Counted from the stretch's first letter, positions 1-7,749 are shown. The stretch: DNA of 25,430 nt from Bacteroidales bacterium UBA4284 (GCA_002395925.1 DGVM01000214.1:1-25430); one strand, 5' to 3'. The notes: a model not told the origin generated them from the sequence alone. Program-made: numbers and translations.

Positions 1-62
1 GTTGAAAAATCGGTTTGTCCGCTTTTTTTCATACAATTCCGTAAGGAATAGCAAGATTATGC

Positions 63-102
63 AAGTGACGTGAAAGGAAGGCTGTTTCCTTTCACGTCAC
101 TT
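63..102. terminator. 17-bp perfect hairpin downstream of the GH3 gene
   Basis: The arms at 63-79 and 86-102 are perfectly complementary (AAGTGACGTGAAAGGAA and its reverse complement) around a 6-nt loop. It lies just past the stop of the GH3 gene, so it probably ends that transcript or protects its 3' end. Neither strand has a clear run of U after the stem, so it is not a textbook intrinsic terminator. Positions 1-62 show no gene; there is only a weak ATTCC/GGAAT foldback at about 37-50. Confidence 0.5.
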
Positions 103-121
103 AGTAAAACGGGTTACAACT

Positions 122-2386
122 CTACCTCAATTCCAATTCCAGCGAACAGCGGATATCGGCAGAAGAAGAGCCTATGAGGATGCTCCACTTCCCGGGATCC
201 ACCACCCATTCGTGGGCGGCTTCGTCGAAACGGGAGAAGGCCCTGCGGGGCAGTGAAAAACTCACTGCAGCATCTTCTCCGGCCTTCAAAGAGACCTTCT
301 CGAAGCCGCGCAGTTCCTTTACGGGACGCTCCACTGCACTGTCTGCAGGCGGAGCCACATAGAGCTGGACAACCTCCGCTCCATCGAGCCCGCCGACATT
401 TGAGACGCTCAGAGAGACTTTCACGACCTCTTCTGTACCGCCGTCAACAGGGAAACTGCCGGCACATGCGACACTCTTGCGAGAAAGCGAAGCCTTATCG
501 TACTCGAAGCTGGTGTAACTCAGACCGTGGCCGAACGGGAAGCAGACGGGTATTTCCTTGGTGTCGTACCAGCGATATCCCACAAAGACTCCCTCGTCGT
601 AATATTCCTGCCACCACTTCTTGCCCTCTTCGCGTACACCCGGATACTGGCGCTCCGTGCGCAGGGGGCCGTCGGCAAGTGCAACGGGGAAGGTGAAGGG
701 CAGTTTACCGGAAGGATTCACGGCTCCGCTCAGTACGTCCGCAAGTGCCCTGCCGGTTTCTGAGCCTCCATACCAGCCCTGTACGATGGCGGAAACTTTG
801 TCCGCCCAGGGCATCGCTACCGGAGAACCGGAGATATTGACAACGACAAGCTTCGGGACAGCCTCAGCAAGTGCCTCTATTACAGCATCCTGGCCATAAG
901 GAAGGGCTATGTCGAAACGGTCGGTGCCTTCGTTGTCCTGATTCTTGCTCTTGTTGAGACCGCCTATGAAGATGACGGCGTCGGCATCCCGGGCCGCCGC
1001 GAGGGCATCGGCAAGAAGCTGGGTCGCGCTGCGGGACTCGGAAAGGTCCTGTCCCGTATCGACTTTGTTATAAGAGGTTGACGTATCGCCTACGTATCCC
1101 CTTTCCCATACGACCTGCGCATCGGGATAGGCCTCCTGCAAAGCTTCGAGAGGAGTGATTTCGTATTTGGTCTTGAGATTGGAGGAGCCTCCGCCTACGA
1201 CCATCTTCTTGACGGCATTCTCCCCTATCAGCACCAGTTTGCCGCCGGCAGGAACTTTGAGAGGCAGCACTCCGTCGTTCTGAAGGAGCACCGTTCCGGC
1301 AGCGGCGATACGGCGGGCCGCTGCGTAATGCTCAGGAGAATTGAAACTGCCCCACTGGGGCTTGCCATTCATGGAGGTGCGGAAAATGGTACGGAGCACG
1401 CGGGACGCTTTGTCGTCGAGGACCTCCTTGGAGGCGCGTCCGTCGGCAAGGCGCTGCAGATACGGGTCGGCAAGATGATAGTTTCGATAGCTGTCGGACG
1501 CTGCACCGGTGAGACCGTTTGTCCATGTGCCATATTCCATATCAAGGCCGTTGACTATGGCTTCGTCGTCGTCGCGGCATCCGCCCCAGTCGCTTATCAC
1601 AACGCCGTCAAAGCCCCATTCGCCCTTGAGGATGTCGAGAAGCAGGCGCTTGTTGTGGCAGTTGAACTGGCCGTTGTAGAGATTGTAGGAACCCATGATC
1701 GCCCAGGCGCCGCCTTCGCGCACAGCAGCCTCGAAAGCTGGAAGGTATATCTCATAGAGGGCCCTGTCTCCCACTACCGAATTGGTGGAGGTGCGGCGCG
1801 TCTCCTGGTTGTTGACTGCGAAATGCTTGACGCAGGCAGCTACTCCGTTCTCCTGGACGCCGCGCACGTAAGGCACCACCATCTGGCCCGCCAGATACGG
1901 ATCTTCGCCCATGTATTCGAAGTTGCGTCCGTTTAGAGGCGTACGGCAGATATTGACGCCGGGGCCAAGAAGTATGTCCTTGCGCCTGTAGCGGGCTTCC
2001 TCGCCTATGCTGCGGCCGAACAGCAGGCTCATTTCGCGGTCCCAGGTAGCCGCAAGGCAGCTCAAGGCCGGAAATGCAGTGCAGGAATCGTTGGTCCAGC
2101 CGGCCTGGTCCCAATCATCCCACAGAACCTCGGGACGTATGCCGTGAGGCCCGTCGGTACACCATACTTCGGGTATGCCCAGACGGGGTACGCCGCGGGA
2201 GCTGAACTTGGACTGAGCATGCGTGAGGGCCACTTTTTCTTCTGTAGTAAGGCGTGGCAACACATCGGCTACGCGCTCCTCGACGTCGCGTTCCGGGTCG
2301 AGATAGACGGGACCGCCGTTCTTTACGGAAGCCGTACAGGCGGAAACGGCAAGAGCCGCCGCCAAAAACATTGGCAATCTTTTCAT
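122..2386 (-). CDS. GH3 family beta-glucosidase-type lipoprotein
   Basis: A 754-residue glycoside hydrolase of family 3, expected to release terminal beta-linked sugars by a retaining mechanism. The signal peptide ends in a lipobox (AVSAC, Cys17). The N-terminal barrel carries KHF at 187-189 and the SDW motif with the predicted nucleophile Asp266. The second domain has an EGTDR segment in which Glu486 is the likely acid/base. A fibronectin-III-like domain fills the last 120 residues or so, giving the usual length for GH3 beta-glucosidases. KHFAVNNQE is the glucosidase-type form, not the NagZ form. Residues after Cys17 are not acidic, which suggests a periplasmic location. The gene starts 3 nt after the AGE epimerase gene, so the two are co-transcribed. 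The exact sugar specificity cannot be read from the sequence. Confidence 0.95.
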   Translation of the reverse strand: MKRLPMFLAAALAVSACTASVKNGGPVYLDPERDVEERVADVLPRLTTEEKVALTHAQSKFSSRGVPRLGIPEVWCTDGPHGIRPEVLWDDWDQAGWTNDSCTAFPALSCLAATWDREMSLLFGRSIGEEARYRRKDILLGPGVNICRTPLNGRNFEYMGEDPYLAGQMVVPYVRGVQENGVAACVKHFAVNNQETRRTSTNSVVGDRALYEIYLPAFEAAVREGGAWAIMGSYNLYNGQFNCHNKRLLLDILKGEWGFDGVVISDWGGCRDDDEAIVNGLDMEYGTWTNGLTGAASDSYRNYHLADPYLQRLADGRASKEVLDDKASRVLRTIFRTSMNGKPQWGSFNSPEHYAAARRIAAAGTVLLQNDGVLPLKVPAGGKLVLIGENAVKKMVVGGGSSNLKTKYEITPLEALQEAYPDAQVVWERGYVGDTSTSYNKVDTGQDLSESRSATQLLADALAAARDADAVIFIGGLNKSKNQDNEGTDRFDIALPYGQDAVIEALAEAVPKLVVVNISGSPVAMPWADKVSAIVQGWYGGSETGRALADVLSGAVNPSGKLPFTFPVALADGPLRTERQYPGVREEGKKWWQEYYDEGVFVGYRWYDTKEIPVCFPFGHGLSYTSFEYDKASLSRKSVACAGSFPVDGGTEEVVKVSLSVSNVGGLDGAEVVQLYVAPPADSAVERPVKELRGFEKVSLKAGEDAAVSFSLPRRAFSRFDEAAHEWVVDPGKWSILIGSSSADIRCSLELELR

Positions 2387-2389
2387 AAA

Positions 2390-3574
2390 CTATTTTTCGT
2401 CAGCGATTTCCTGAAGGATGTTGCCTATCTGGTAAAGTCCTCTGGGAACGTGGAAGCATCCTTTCCACTTGCCGCCCTTGAGAGGCAGTAGCACCTCGCC
2501 GCGGCGGTTGAGGTATCCGTACCATTCGGGATAATCGGGATCCTTGAAATGCGACCACAGATAATCGTCGAGGCGCAGGAACCACTCCAGGGCTTTCTGG
2601 TTGCCGGTAAGACGGTAGCCTTTTATCATGCAGATGGCGGCCTCCAGGTGGACCCACCAAAGCTTCTGGTCCCACTCGAGTTCCTGGGTGGGATAGCCGA
2701 GGCGGTCCATGAAATAGAAGATTCCGCCGTATTCCTTGTCCCATCCGTACTCTATCACGTCGAGGGCTATCTTCATGCTCTTGTCAATGATCTGGGGGCG
2801 GTCGAGACGAAGGCCCAGGTTCATCATGAACCAAAGCGCCTCCAGGTCGTGACCGGGATTAACCCTGCGTCCCTCGAAGCAGTCGATAAGGGAGCCGTCG
2901 GGAGCGAGGTTCTCGACCATGACTCCGATGGAAGGCTGGTAGAATACGTCGAAGACCTCGTGGAGAGCCTCCTCTATAGTCTTGTCCAGCAACGATTTGT
3001 CGCTGATGATAGGCTCAATCTCGAGGGCCATGTTGCAGATGATCATGGGAAGGGCGAAGTCCTTCATGGGACGGGTGCCGGGATAGCCCTTGGTCCAAAT
3101 GCCCTTGGGATTGGAACGACGCTCGAGGATGCGGTCGAAGGTCTTGCGTGCGGCATCGGCCCAGCGCTCGTCCTGCGTGGCTATTGCAAGCTGGGCGAAA
3201 GCCATGCAGGCGAAAGTATTGGAGAAAATGTTGTACGGCTGAATCAGCGGCTTGCCCTCGCGGTTGAGGGAGAAGTAGAAGTCGAAATTGCCGTCGTGAC
3301 CATGCTTGAGCAGGAATTCTCCTCCCTGTAGGGCGCAGGAAAGCCAACGGGGATTCTTTTCCACTTTGTTGTAAAGCATGGCGAACATCCATACTTCGCG
3401 GCCCTGAAGCCAGACGAATTTATCGGTGTCGAATACGGAACCGTCGCGGTTGAGGCAGGTAAAGTAGCCGCCGTACTGGAGGTCCTGGGAATTGTCCAGC
3501 CAGAAAGGGAGGACGCTTGAATAGAGTTCGCGGCGATAACGCGCCGCCATATCGGAGAATTGTTGCTTTGTCAT
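2390..3574 (-). CDS. N-acylglucosamine 2-epimerase (AGE) family protein
   Basis: A 394-residue (alpha/alpha)6-barrel epimerase, cytoplasmic, expected to interconvert GlcNAc and ManNAc. It resembles mammalian renin-binding protein throughout: the WLQGRE segment at 55-60 with Arg59, NPGHDLEA with His242, the KLWWVHLEA segment, and KGCFHVPR with His375. The two histidines match the catalytic pair of the family. Cellobiose 2-epimerase is the main alternative, but the GCFHVPR and QGR-VWM contexts favour AGE. The reading frame stays open upstream to 3700, but that extension would overlap the divergent porter gene. The ATG at 3574 sits 7 nt after a TACTTTTG -7 box and gives the normal family length, so I chose it. 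It is the first gene of an operon with the GH3 gene. Confidence 0.88.
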   Translation of the reverse strand: MTKQQFSDMAARYRRELYSSVLPFWLDNSQDLQYGGYFTCLNRDGSVFDTDKFVWLQGREVWMFAMLYNKVEKNPRWLSCALQGGEFLLKHGHDGNFDFYFSLNREGKPLIQPYNIFSNTFACMAFAQLAIATQDERWADAARKTFDRILERRSNPKGIWTKGYPGTRPMKDFALPMIICNMALEIEPIISDKSLLDKTIEEALHEVFDVFYQPSIGVMVENLAPDGSLIDCFEGRRVNPGHDLEALWFMMNLGLRLDRPQIIDKSMKIALDVIEYGWDKEYGGIFYFMDRLGYPTQELEWDQKLWWVHLEAAICMIKGYRLTGNQKALEWFLRLDDYLWSHFKDPDYPEWYGYLNRRGEVLLPLKGGKWKGCFHVPRGLYQIGNILQEIADEK

Positions 3575-3581
3575 AGTAACG

Positions 3582-3589
3582 CAAAAGTA
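3582..3589 (-). promoter_or_regulatory. -7 promoter box for the AGE-GH3 operon
   Basis: Read on the minus strand the bases are TACTTTTG, a full match to the Bacteroidota TAnnTTTG box. Only 7 nt separate it from the ATG at 3574, so the leader would be very short or absent. No convincing -33 element was seen. Confidence 0.55.
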
Positions 3590-3602
3590 AGAAAAAAATC
3601 GG

Positions 3603-3610
3603 TATATTTG
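3603..3610 (+). promoter_or_regulatory. -7 promoter box for the MFS sugar porter
   Basis: TATATTTG matches TAnnTTTG and lies 25 nt before the ATG at 3636. It is back to back with the minus-strand box at 3582-3589, so the porter and the epimerase operon share a 61-nt control region and may be regulated together. Confidence 0.55.
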
Positions 3611-3635
3611 TAGAACATAAAACTTAAAGAACACT

Positions 3636-5024
3636 ATGGCCAAATCCGTAAACATGGGATACGTAGTATTCCTCTGCGTCGTGGCCGCCCTGGGCGGCAT
3701 TCTTTTCGGTTACGATACCGCTGTCATCTCCGGCACCACAAGCATAGTAAAAGCCCAGTTCGGCCTTTCCACCGGCCTGGAGGGCTGGTACGTGGGCTGT
3801 GCCCTCATAGGTTCGATAATCGGCGTGGCCGTGGCCGGCCTGCTGTCCGACAATCTGGGGCGTAAGAAAACGATGCTCATCTCCGCCGCAATGTTCAGCA
3901 TTTCCGCAATCGGATGCGCCGTGTGCAGCGATTTCACGCAGCTGGTCGTGTTCCGCATCATAGGAGGTTTCGGAATCGGCGTGGTTTCCATCGTCTCCCC
4001 CATCTATATATCGGAGGTCGCCATCCCCGAGAAGCGCGGTACGCTGGTTTCGCTCTACCAGCTTGCCATAACCATAGGCTTCCTTCTCGCATATCTCGTG
4101 AACTACCTGATACTCAAGGGAGCAGACCTTAGCGCAACGGATCCTTCACTGGGTTCCCGCATCATGAACAACGAATACTGGAGAGGCATGCTCGGCAGCG
4201 AGACCTTCCCCGACCTGCTCTTCTTCATCGTCATCTTCTTCATACCCGAAAGTCCCCGCTGGCTCACCGTAAAGGGCCGCACTGCCGAAGCCACGGCCAT
4301 CCTGCAGCGAATCTACGGCACACCCGAAGAAGCCTCCGCCCAGCTGGAAGCCACCAAGGCCTCCATAGCCGGAGAGGTCAAGAGCGAATGGAAAGAGCTT
4401 CTGGAGCCCGGCATCTTCAAGGCGGTACTTATCGGCTCCGCCATTGCCATACTCGGTCAGTTCATGGGGGTCAACGCAGTGCTGTACTACGGTCCCAAGA
4501 TTTTCCAGGACGCCGGTCTGAGCGGCGAGGGTTCCCTGCTGTCCACGGTGCTCGTGGGCGTAGTGAACATGCTCACCACCGTCATTGCACTGCTCATCAT
4601 AGACAAGGTAGGCCGCAAGAAACTCGTCTGGTGGGGCGTAGGCGGCATGATCGTGTGCCTGCTGATGATCGGCCTGTACTTCTCGCTCGGCACCCTGCCG
4701 ACCTGGTTCCTGCTGGTCTTCTTCCTGCTGTACGTATTCTGCACGGCCATCTCGATCAGCGCTGTGGTATTCGTACTCCTAAGCGAAATGTATCCCAACA
4801 GGGTACGTGGCCTGGCCATGTCGGTAGCCGGTCTTGCCCTCTGGGTCGGTACCTATCTCATCGGCCAGCTCACCCCCTGGATGCTCGAGACGCTTACCCC
4901 TGCAGGCACCTTCTTCCTCTTCGCTTTCATGTGCCTGCCGTATCTGTTCATCATGTGGAAATGGGTCCCCGAGACTACCGGCAAGAGTCTTGAGGAGATT
5001 GAGGCGTACTGGAAGAAAAAGTAA
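3636..5024 (+). CDS. MFS sugar porter (sugar:H+ symporter type)
   Basis: A 462-residue inner-membrane transporter of the MFS sugar porter family, with 12 predicted membrane spans. Family signatures are present in order: FGYDTAVISG in the first span (24-33), DNLGRKK (72-78) between spans 2 and 3, PESPRWL (204-210) after span 6, the GQFMGVNAVLYYGP sugar-binding segment, IDKVGRKK in the second half, and PETTGKSLEEIE near the C terminus. Bacterial relatives include XylE and similar proton symporters of monosaccharides. It diverges from the AGE-GH3 operon and probably imports the sugar released by GH3, but the substrate is not readable from sequence. Its last 50 nt overlap the 3' end of the L,D-transpeptidase gene on the other strand. 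Met7 (3654) is an alternative start. Confidence 0.93.
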   Translation: MAKSVNMGYVVFLCVVAALGGILFGYDTAVISGTTSIVKAQFGLSTGLEGWYVGCALIGSIIGVAVAGLLSDNLGRKKTMLISAAMFSISAIGCAVCSDFTQLVVFRIIGGFGIGVVSIVSPIYISEVAIPEKRGTLVSLYQLAITIGFLLAYLVNYLILKGADLSATDPSLGSRIMNNEYWRGMLGSETFPDLLFFIVIFFIPESPRWLTVKGRTAEATAILQRIYGTPEEASAQLEATKASIAGEVKSEWKELLEPGIFKAVLIGSAIAILGQFMGVNAVLYYGPKIFQDAGLSGEGSLLSTVLVGVVNMLTTVIALLIIDKVGRKKLVWWGVGGMIVCLLMIGLYFSLGTLPTWFLLVFFLLYVFCTAISISAVVFVLLSEMYPNRVRGLAMSVAGLALWVGTYLIGQLTPWMLETLTPAGTFFLFAFMCLPYLFIMWKWVPETTGKSLEEIEAYWKKK

Positions 5025-5508
5025 GCAGCCTGTCTTCCGGATCCGGAAGGATGATCACCTTGGTCCCGAGCTGTACCCGGGACTTTAGGTCTGTGATGTC
5101 TTCGTTGGTGAGCCTGATGCACCCTTCGGTAGCCCGTGTGCCTATTGACTGAGGCAGGTGCGTGCCGTGGATGCCGATGTCGTGGTATGCGGGGACGTCG
5201 AGCCGCAGGAACCAAGGGCCGTAGGCATTCTTGACGGGACCTTTACCGTCGCCGAAATCGTGACTCAGTCCCCTGGCGTTGAGCAGCTGGTTGATGCGGA
5301 AGGTGCCCTCCGGAGTTCTGCGGTCGCCGCGGCGCTGCTTGTCGCCCATACCGGAACCGCAGGCTATGCGGTAAACCTTTACCGGAGTGCCGTCCGAAGC
5401 ATGGTAGGTAAGCGTAAGCGCCTGTTTATCAACTACGATATAAGGCTCGTCCTCCTGCTGCACGGCAGGGAGCAGAAACAAAAACAGCAAGCTCATCAGC
5501 ATATTCAT
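4975..5508 (-). CDS. L,D-transpeptidase (YkuD domain) family protein
   Basis: A 177-residue exported protein with a short hydrophobic N terminus and a YkuD domain from about residue 22 to 155. The catalytic motif is intact: IHGTH with His114, then SIGTRATEGCIRL with nucleophile Cys130 and Arg132. Family members cross-link peptidoglycan stems (3-3 bonds), attach proteins to them, or hydrolyse such bonds. No LysM or peptidoglycan-binding domain is present, so this is a minimal form. The start could be Met1 (5508), Met3 (5502) or Met5 (5496); the promoter box lies only 4 nt before Met1, which makes an internal Met plausible. The last 16 codons and the stop lie antisense to the end of the porter gene. 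Confidence 0.88.
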   Translation of the reverse strand: MNMLMSLLFLFLLPAVQQEDEPYIVVDKQALTLTYHASDGTPVKVYRIACGSGMGDKQRRGDRRTPEGTFRINQLLNARGLSHDFGDGKGPVKNAYGPWFLRLDVPAYHDIGIHGTHLPQSIGTRATEGCIRLTNEDITDLKSRVQLGTKVIILPDPEDRLLTFSSSTPQSPQDSCR

Positions 5509-5512
5509 GCTG

Positions 5513-5520
5513 CAAATATC
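5513..5520 (-). promoter_or_regulatory. -7 promoter box for the L,D-transpeptidase
   Basis: On the minus strand the bases read GATATTTG, matching TAnnTTTG at all fixed positions except the first. It is 4 nt from the first possible ATG (5508). It is part of a symmetric divergent promoter: AATATCG at 5515-5521 and CGATATT at 5540-5546 form an inverted repeat. Confidence 0.4.
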
Positions 5521-5531
5521 GTAATTTTCGC

Positions 5532-5539
5532 TAACTTTG
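5532..5539 (+). promoter_or_regulatory. -7 promoter box for the PAP2 phosphatase operon
   Basis: TAACTTTG is a full match to TAnnTTTG. It lies 11 nt before the ATG at 5551 and 23 nt before the ATG at 5563. The expected transcription start, about 5 nt beyond the box, favours 5563 as the translation start. Confidence 0.55.
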
Positions 5540-5562
5540 CGATATTAAGGATGGTTATTGAA

Positions 5563-6348
5563 ATGCAGCCTATTTTTAAGTTTGTCTTATCGTTTGCAGC
5601 AGGAACCTTTGCCTTGCTGTCTCAGCTGTCACTCGGAGCACAGGAAATCGTGCCTTACATTCCCATGGACGAAATGCCGGACCTGGTGAAGTGCCTCCCT
5701 GGGCCTCCCGACACCACCGACGCCCAGTTTGCAAACGACATCCTGCGCTATATGTGGGGCAAGGAGCAGCGCAAAGACCCCGCCCGTGCCGCAATGGCGA
5801 TACAGGACTCCCACTGGAGCCTCGACACCCTTTTTGTAATATTCAGCAAGCCGCTCGGCCTGAACATCAGCAAAGAAGGCACCCCCGAGATTTACGAAGT
5901 GCTCACCCGCGGCATCACTACGATAGAGAACATCCGCATCAAACCAAAAGCCCATTACTTCCGTCTGCGTCCGTACACCCGCTTCCACGAGCCCTCGCTG
6001 GCTTCGTGGGACGATGAGTGGCTGGCAAAGGAGGGTTCCTTCCCTTCCGGTCACGCAATACGCAGCTGGGGCGCCGCCCTGCTCATGAGCGAAATCAATC
6101 CGGCTGCGGCAGAGAGCCTGTTCGCCCGCGCATGGGCGTATGGCGAGAGCCGCGTAATCTGCGGAGCACACTGGCAGAGCGACATCGACGTTAGCCGCCC
6201 CGCTGCCGGCATAGGATACGCCAAACTCCAGACAAGTCCCGAGTTCCGCGAACAGATGGAAAAGGCAAAAGCGGAATTCATCCGCCTTACAAACCCCTGC
6301 CCTGCCGGGAAAAAATGTAACAAAACCAAAAAATGTAATAAAAAATGA
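5563..6348 (+). CDS. PAP2 / class A non-specific acid phosphatase
   Basis: A 261-residue exported phosphatase. All three parts of the PAP2 active-site signature are present: K129-x6-R136-P137, PSGH (161-164), and S196-R197-x5-H203-x3-D207. The N terminus (about 1-26) is a signal peptide, so it works in the periplasm. Length and layout fit PhoN-type acid phosphatases, which remove phosphate from small phosphomonoesters; lipid phosphatase activity is less likely because the many membrane spans of that subgroup are missing. The open frame reaches back to 5158, across the divergent transpeptidase, but signal peptide and promoter position support 5563 (or 5551, adding MVIE). The C terminus is an odd Lys/Cys-rich tail in which KKCNK occurs twice. 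Its stop overlaps the next start by 4 nt (ATGA), so the two genes are translationally coupled. Confidence 0.92.
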   Translation: MQPIFKFVLSFAAGTFALLSQLSLGAQEIVPYIPMDEMPDLVKCLPGPPDTTDAQFANDILRYMWGKEQRKDPARAAMAIQDSHWSLDTLFVIFSKPLGLNISKEGTPEIYEVLTRGITTIENIRIKPKAHYFRLRPYTRFHEPSLASWDDEWLAKEGSFPSGHAIRSWGAALLMSEINPAAAESLFARAWAYGESRVICGAHWQSDIDVSRPAAGIGYAKLQTSPEFREQMEKAKAEFIRLTNPCPAGKKCNKTKKCNKK

Positions 6349-7253
6349 AACGTACATTCCTCATCACAGTTGTCCTTTCGCTTGCAGCATTGTTTTCATC
6401 CTGCAACAAGGACGACACTCAGAAGCCCTCGATCACATGGCCCAGCAATGAGAAATTCTCCCAAATGGAACTGGGGCCCAAGGCCGACGGTGCTCTGTCC
6501 GTTGCAGCCCCTGCCGGTTTCCAGTCCATTACCATAGCCCTTGGCCTCGGAGAATATAATGTATTGGCCAATAACCATATAGCCACCACAGCCAACCAAG
6601 GTGACTCCAAAAGGAGTGCAATCTTCGACATAATCGACGACTCCAAGGTGGTTTCCTTCCTCCAGGGCCTTGGTCAAGCTGCAGGCACATCCCTTCGCGG
6701 AAAGACCATTACGACCATCGACCTCATCGACATCCTCGAAACCCTTATCGAGAATCAGGATAATATCAAGAACAACACAAGCTTTATCATTGACGTAACG
6801 GTCATCGACAAGAGCGGCAACAAGCTCGTCAAGACCGCCAAGTTCCATTTTACCGCACCTCCGACCATCACTCCCGACTCCTCCTTCGAGAACGGTATCC
6901 TCAATCTCGGAACCGCCTCTTCGGCCAAGGTCAGGATTCAGGCCCCCGGCAAGATCGCGAAGCTTCAGCTCTATCTCGACAGCGCCGCTCCCTTCGTCCT
7001 CGACTACATCAAGAACAGGACGACCGGCGGCATCCAGCTCATCGACCTCATCAACGACGAGAAGGTGGCAGAGTCCTTCAAGGACAGCTTCCCAGCAGGA
7101 GCAGCCGTTGACGGCAAGACCGACGTCTCCCTCGACTTCTCCTTCCTCATCCCCTTGCGCTTCAGCTTCCCCGGAACCACCAGCGTCTTCACCATCAACT
7201 GCGAAGATGTCAACGGCAAGACCTGCAGCATCCAACTCAAATTCGTCAGCTAA
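6345..7253 (+). CDS. Lipoprotein of unknown function with internal duplication
   Basis: I do not recognise a named family. The 302-residue protein has a lipoprotein signal (lipobox FSSC, Cys20) followed by NKDD, a Lys-acidic stretch like the surface export signal of Bacteroidota lipoproteins. Two halves of about 135 residues look related. Each opens with an ITWPSN- or ITPDSS-like strand, continues with a short beta segment (SITIALGLG / KLQLYLDS), then a helical segment with IIDDSKV / LINDEKV, a GKT motif, and a closing strand of the type DVTVIDKSGNKLVKTAKF / TINCEDVNGKTCSIQLKF. This suggests two tandem Ig-like or bacterial adhesin-like domains. It is coupled to the upstream phosphatase (4-nt overlap) and followed by a terminator. 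A binding role at the surface is a guess. Confidence 0.75.
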   Translation: MKRTFLITVVLSLAALFSSCNKDDTQKPSITWPSNEKFSQMELGPKADGALSVAAPAGFQSITIALGLGEYNVLANNHIATTANQGDSKRSAIFDIIDDSKVVSFLQGLGQAAGTSLRGKTITTIDLIDILETLIENQDNIKNNTSFIIDVTVIDKSGNKLVKTAKFHFTAPPTITPDSSFENGILNLGTASSAKVRIQAPGKIAKLQLYLDSAAPFVLDYIKNRTTGGIQLIDLINDEKVAESFKDSFPAGAAVDGKTDVSLDFSFLIPLRFSFPGTTSVFTINCEDVNGKTCSIQLKFVS

Positions 7254-7277
7254 TACTTCTTACAATACAACAATTAA

Positions 7278-7322
7278 GGGTGACTAAAAAGTTGAGAGAC
7301 TGATAGTCACCCCATTTTGTTT
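7278..7322 (+). terminator. Terminator of the PAP2-lipoprotein operon
   Basis: GGGTGACTA (7278-7286) pairs with TAGTCACCC (7304-7312), a 9-bp stem with a 17-nt loop, followed by a T-rich run (ATTTTGTTTATT). It begins 24 nt after the lipoprotein stop. The same start string, GGGTGACTAAAAAG, appears in inverted form at 7937-7951 with one extra base, so it could also be the end of an old mobile element. Confidence 0.65.
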
Positions 7323-7338
7323 ATTGTCTTGAGGTCAA

Positions 7339-7498
7339 GGCTCCGAGCCGCCAGTCAGCCAACCGCTGGCGGAACTCCGTTCGCTTCGCTCACTCCGGCC
7401 CCTCCCACAATCTCCTTCGTCCCGCTGGCGCGGGACTCGTATCTTGCGGGCCCCTCCCCCTGCCCGTGTCCGGGGGTGGACACGTCCGCCAGCGGTTG
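7339..7498 (+). repeat. Structured GC-rich repeat, copy 1
   Basis: Positions 7339-7484 match the reverse complement of 7764-7909 over 146 nt with equal spacing. Conserved blocks include 37 identical bases (7448-7484) and 15 identical bases (CTCCGGCCCCTCCCA, 7393-7407). The copy folds on itself. An outer stem joins CAACCGCTGGCGGA (7360-7373) to its complement at 7485-7498. An inner hairpin is GTCCCGC-TGGC-GCGGGAC (7419-7436). A third is GTGTCC-GGGGGT-GGACAC (7466-7483). Stem sequences differ from copy 2 while pairing is kept. Confidence 0.8.
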
Positions 7499-7568
7499 CT
7501 GCCTGAGCGTCATCTACGCCTTGACGAAAGTATTGAAGAAAATAGCTATTCTTTTGACAATCAGGAGT

Positions 7569-7700
7569 ATGCGCCCCATCGAGCCCGGAGCGGTCTTCGG
7601 CGATATAAAATACAACCACGGCTTCAAACGGTTCAGGCTCAAATCCAACGCCAAGGTCAGCGTTGAGTTCGGGCTCGTCGCCCTCGCTCTCATAATCTAA
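7569..7700 (+). pseudogene. Transposase C-terminal remnant (IS1182-like, DDE type)
   Basis: In frame from 7569 to the stop at 7698-7700, about 43 residues read [15 protein letters not shown] followed by [19 protein letters not shown]. This matches the C-terminal signature of IS1182-type DDE transposases (R-IE-E-VFG-IK-N, then RF and KV-E-GL-ALA). The catalytic domain and N terminus are absent. The frame is open further upstream but there runs through the unrelated repeat copy, so no start can be assigned. The fragment lies exactly between the two inverted repeats. Confidence 0.65.
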
Positions 7701-7749
7701 GGAAATACATCGCCCTCGGTGCGCCAGGGCGCAGCTTGGCGGCCGGCAG

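Noticed and set aside
3575..3700. 42-residue N-terminal extension of the AGE epimerase
   Set aside because: It overlaps the porter gene start and both promoter boxes, and family members begin near the MTKQQF start at 3574.
5158..5562. N-terminal extension of the phosphatase frame
   Set aside because: It overlaps the divergent transpeptidase gene on the other strand, has no promoter upstream, and would bury the signal peptide in the middle of the protein.
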